This document shows positions 49,598 to 50,063 of a stretch of 50,063 nucleotides of DNA, piece by piece. This stretch comes from Deltaproteobacteria bacterium. GTDB lineage: Bacteria; Desulfobacterota; Desulfobulbia; Desulfobulbales; Desulfurivibrionaceae. Every line of letters starts with the position of its first letter. The first letter of the stretch is position 1. The notes below the pieces were generated by a model. It saw only the letters and a program-made list of their open reading frames with translations. It was not told the DNA's origin and did not search any database. The position numbers were made by a program, and so were the translations under genes. The stretch spans positions 9,592-59,654 of the forward strand of contig JAJZSH010000001.1 of assembly GCA_021822005.1 (NCBI GenBank), written 5' to 3'.

Positions 49598-50063
49598 TAT
49601 TGTATCAATCAGCTCCTCGCTCACCGCATCGGTGATGACAACCTTGCCGATCTCCGTGGGCAGCACAAAAAATGGCCGTCCTCCCACGGTTTTCTTGTCT
49701 GTTTTCAGGAAGGACTTGATCTGTTGCGGAGAAAATTCCGGCGGAATCTCCGTTGGCAAGCCGTAATCGGCGATGAGCCGACATACCGTCTCGGCCTGAT
49801 CCTTGGCGAAAATCCCCTTGCCCGCCGCCAGCCGACAGGCAGCCACCATCCCCAAGCCAACCGCCATACCGTGGGCCATGGCATAGTTGGAGGCAGCCTC
49901 CACCGCATGCCCCAAAGTGTGGCCGAAATTCAAAATCCGCCGCAAATCGGCCTCGCGCTCGTCGGCAGCCACCACCGCGGCCTTGATCGCACAACAGCGG
50001 GCGATCACCTCTTCGAGCACAGCCAAATCCCTGGCCAGGATGGCCTGCCGCTGTTCGGCAAGA
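49577..50063 (-). CDS. aroB: 3-dehydroquinate synthase, C-terminal part (5' end beyond window)
   Basis: LNFGHTLGHAVEAASNYAMAHGMAVGLGMVAACRLA...LKTDKKTVGGRPFFVLPTEIGKVVI. Confidence 0.92.
   Translation of the reverse strand, partial: LAEQRQAILARDLAVLEEVIARCCAIKAAVVAADEREADLRRILNFGHTLGHAVEAASNYAMAHGMAVGLGMVAACRLAAGKGIFAKDQAETVCRLIADYGLPTEIPPEFSPQQIKSFLKTDKKTVGGRPFFVLPTEIGKVVITDAVSEELIDTILVHCNT

Overview
The window looks like a GC-rich Gram-negative chromosome, probably Desulfobacterota/Desulfobulbales-like (inferred from gene content, not proven). It is densely coded and mostly house-keeping: engB, hisIG, slyD-type FKBP, thiD, yaiI, cutA, coaX, an LD-carboxypeptidase, plsC, corA, a TolC/MFP/RND efflux operon with a DUF599 gene, pstSCAB-phoU, cmoA plus an isoprenylcysteine-methyltransferase-like gene, a two-component system between two LtaS-like sulfatases, a 12-CXXCH cytochrome, and the 3' end of aroB cut by the window edge. 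The best candidate for an undescribed system is a tightly packed five-gene minus-strand cluster (10605-17607). It encodes a PPDK/PEP-synthase-like phosphotransferase with a non-canonical C-terminal domain, a dual-specificity phosphatase fused to a CxxCxxCC (YkgJ-like) domain, a PhnD-like lipoprotein, a histidine kinase whose HAMP domain is split by an 8-Cys 'two-CW'-like insertion, and a stand-alone receiver. Other notable structures are: a ~146-bp MITE-like element in inverted copies flanking pstS; a ~175-bp MITE-like element lying between the stop codon and terminator of both the cytochrome gene and aroB and contributing to both stop regions; a duplicated cytochrome 3' fragment with a lost heme motif; a group II intron 3' remnant; a degraded prmA; and a family of palindromic intergenic repeats. 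No tRNA, rRNA or convincing CRISPR array was seen. All homology calls were made by eye from motifs; no database search was run.
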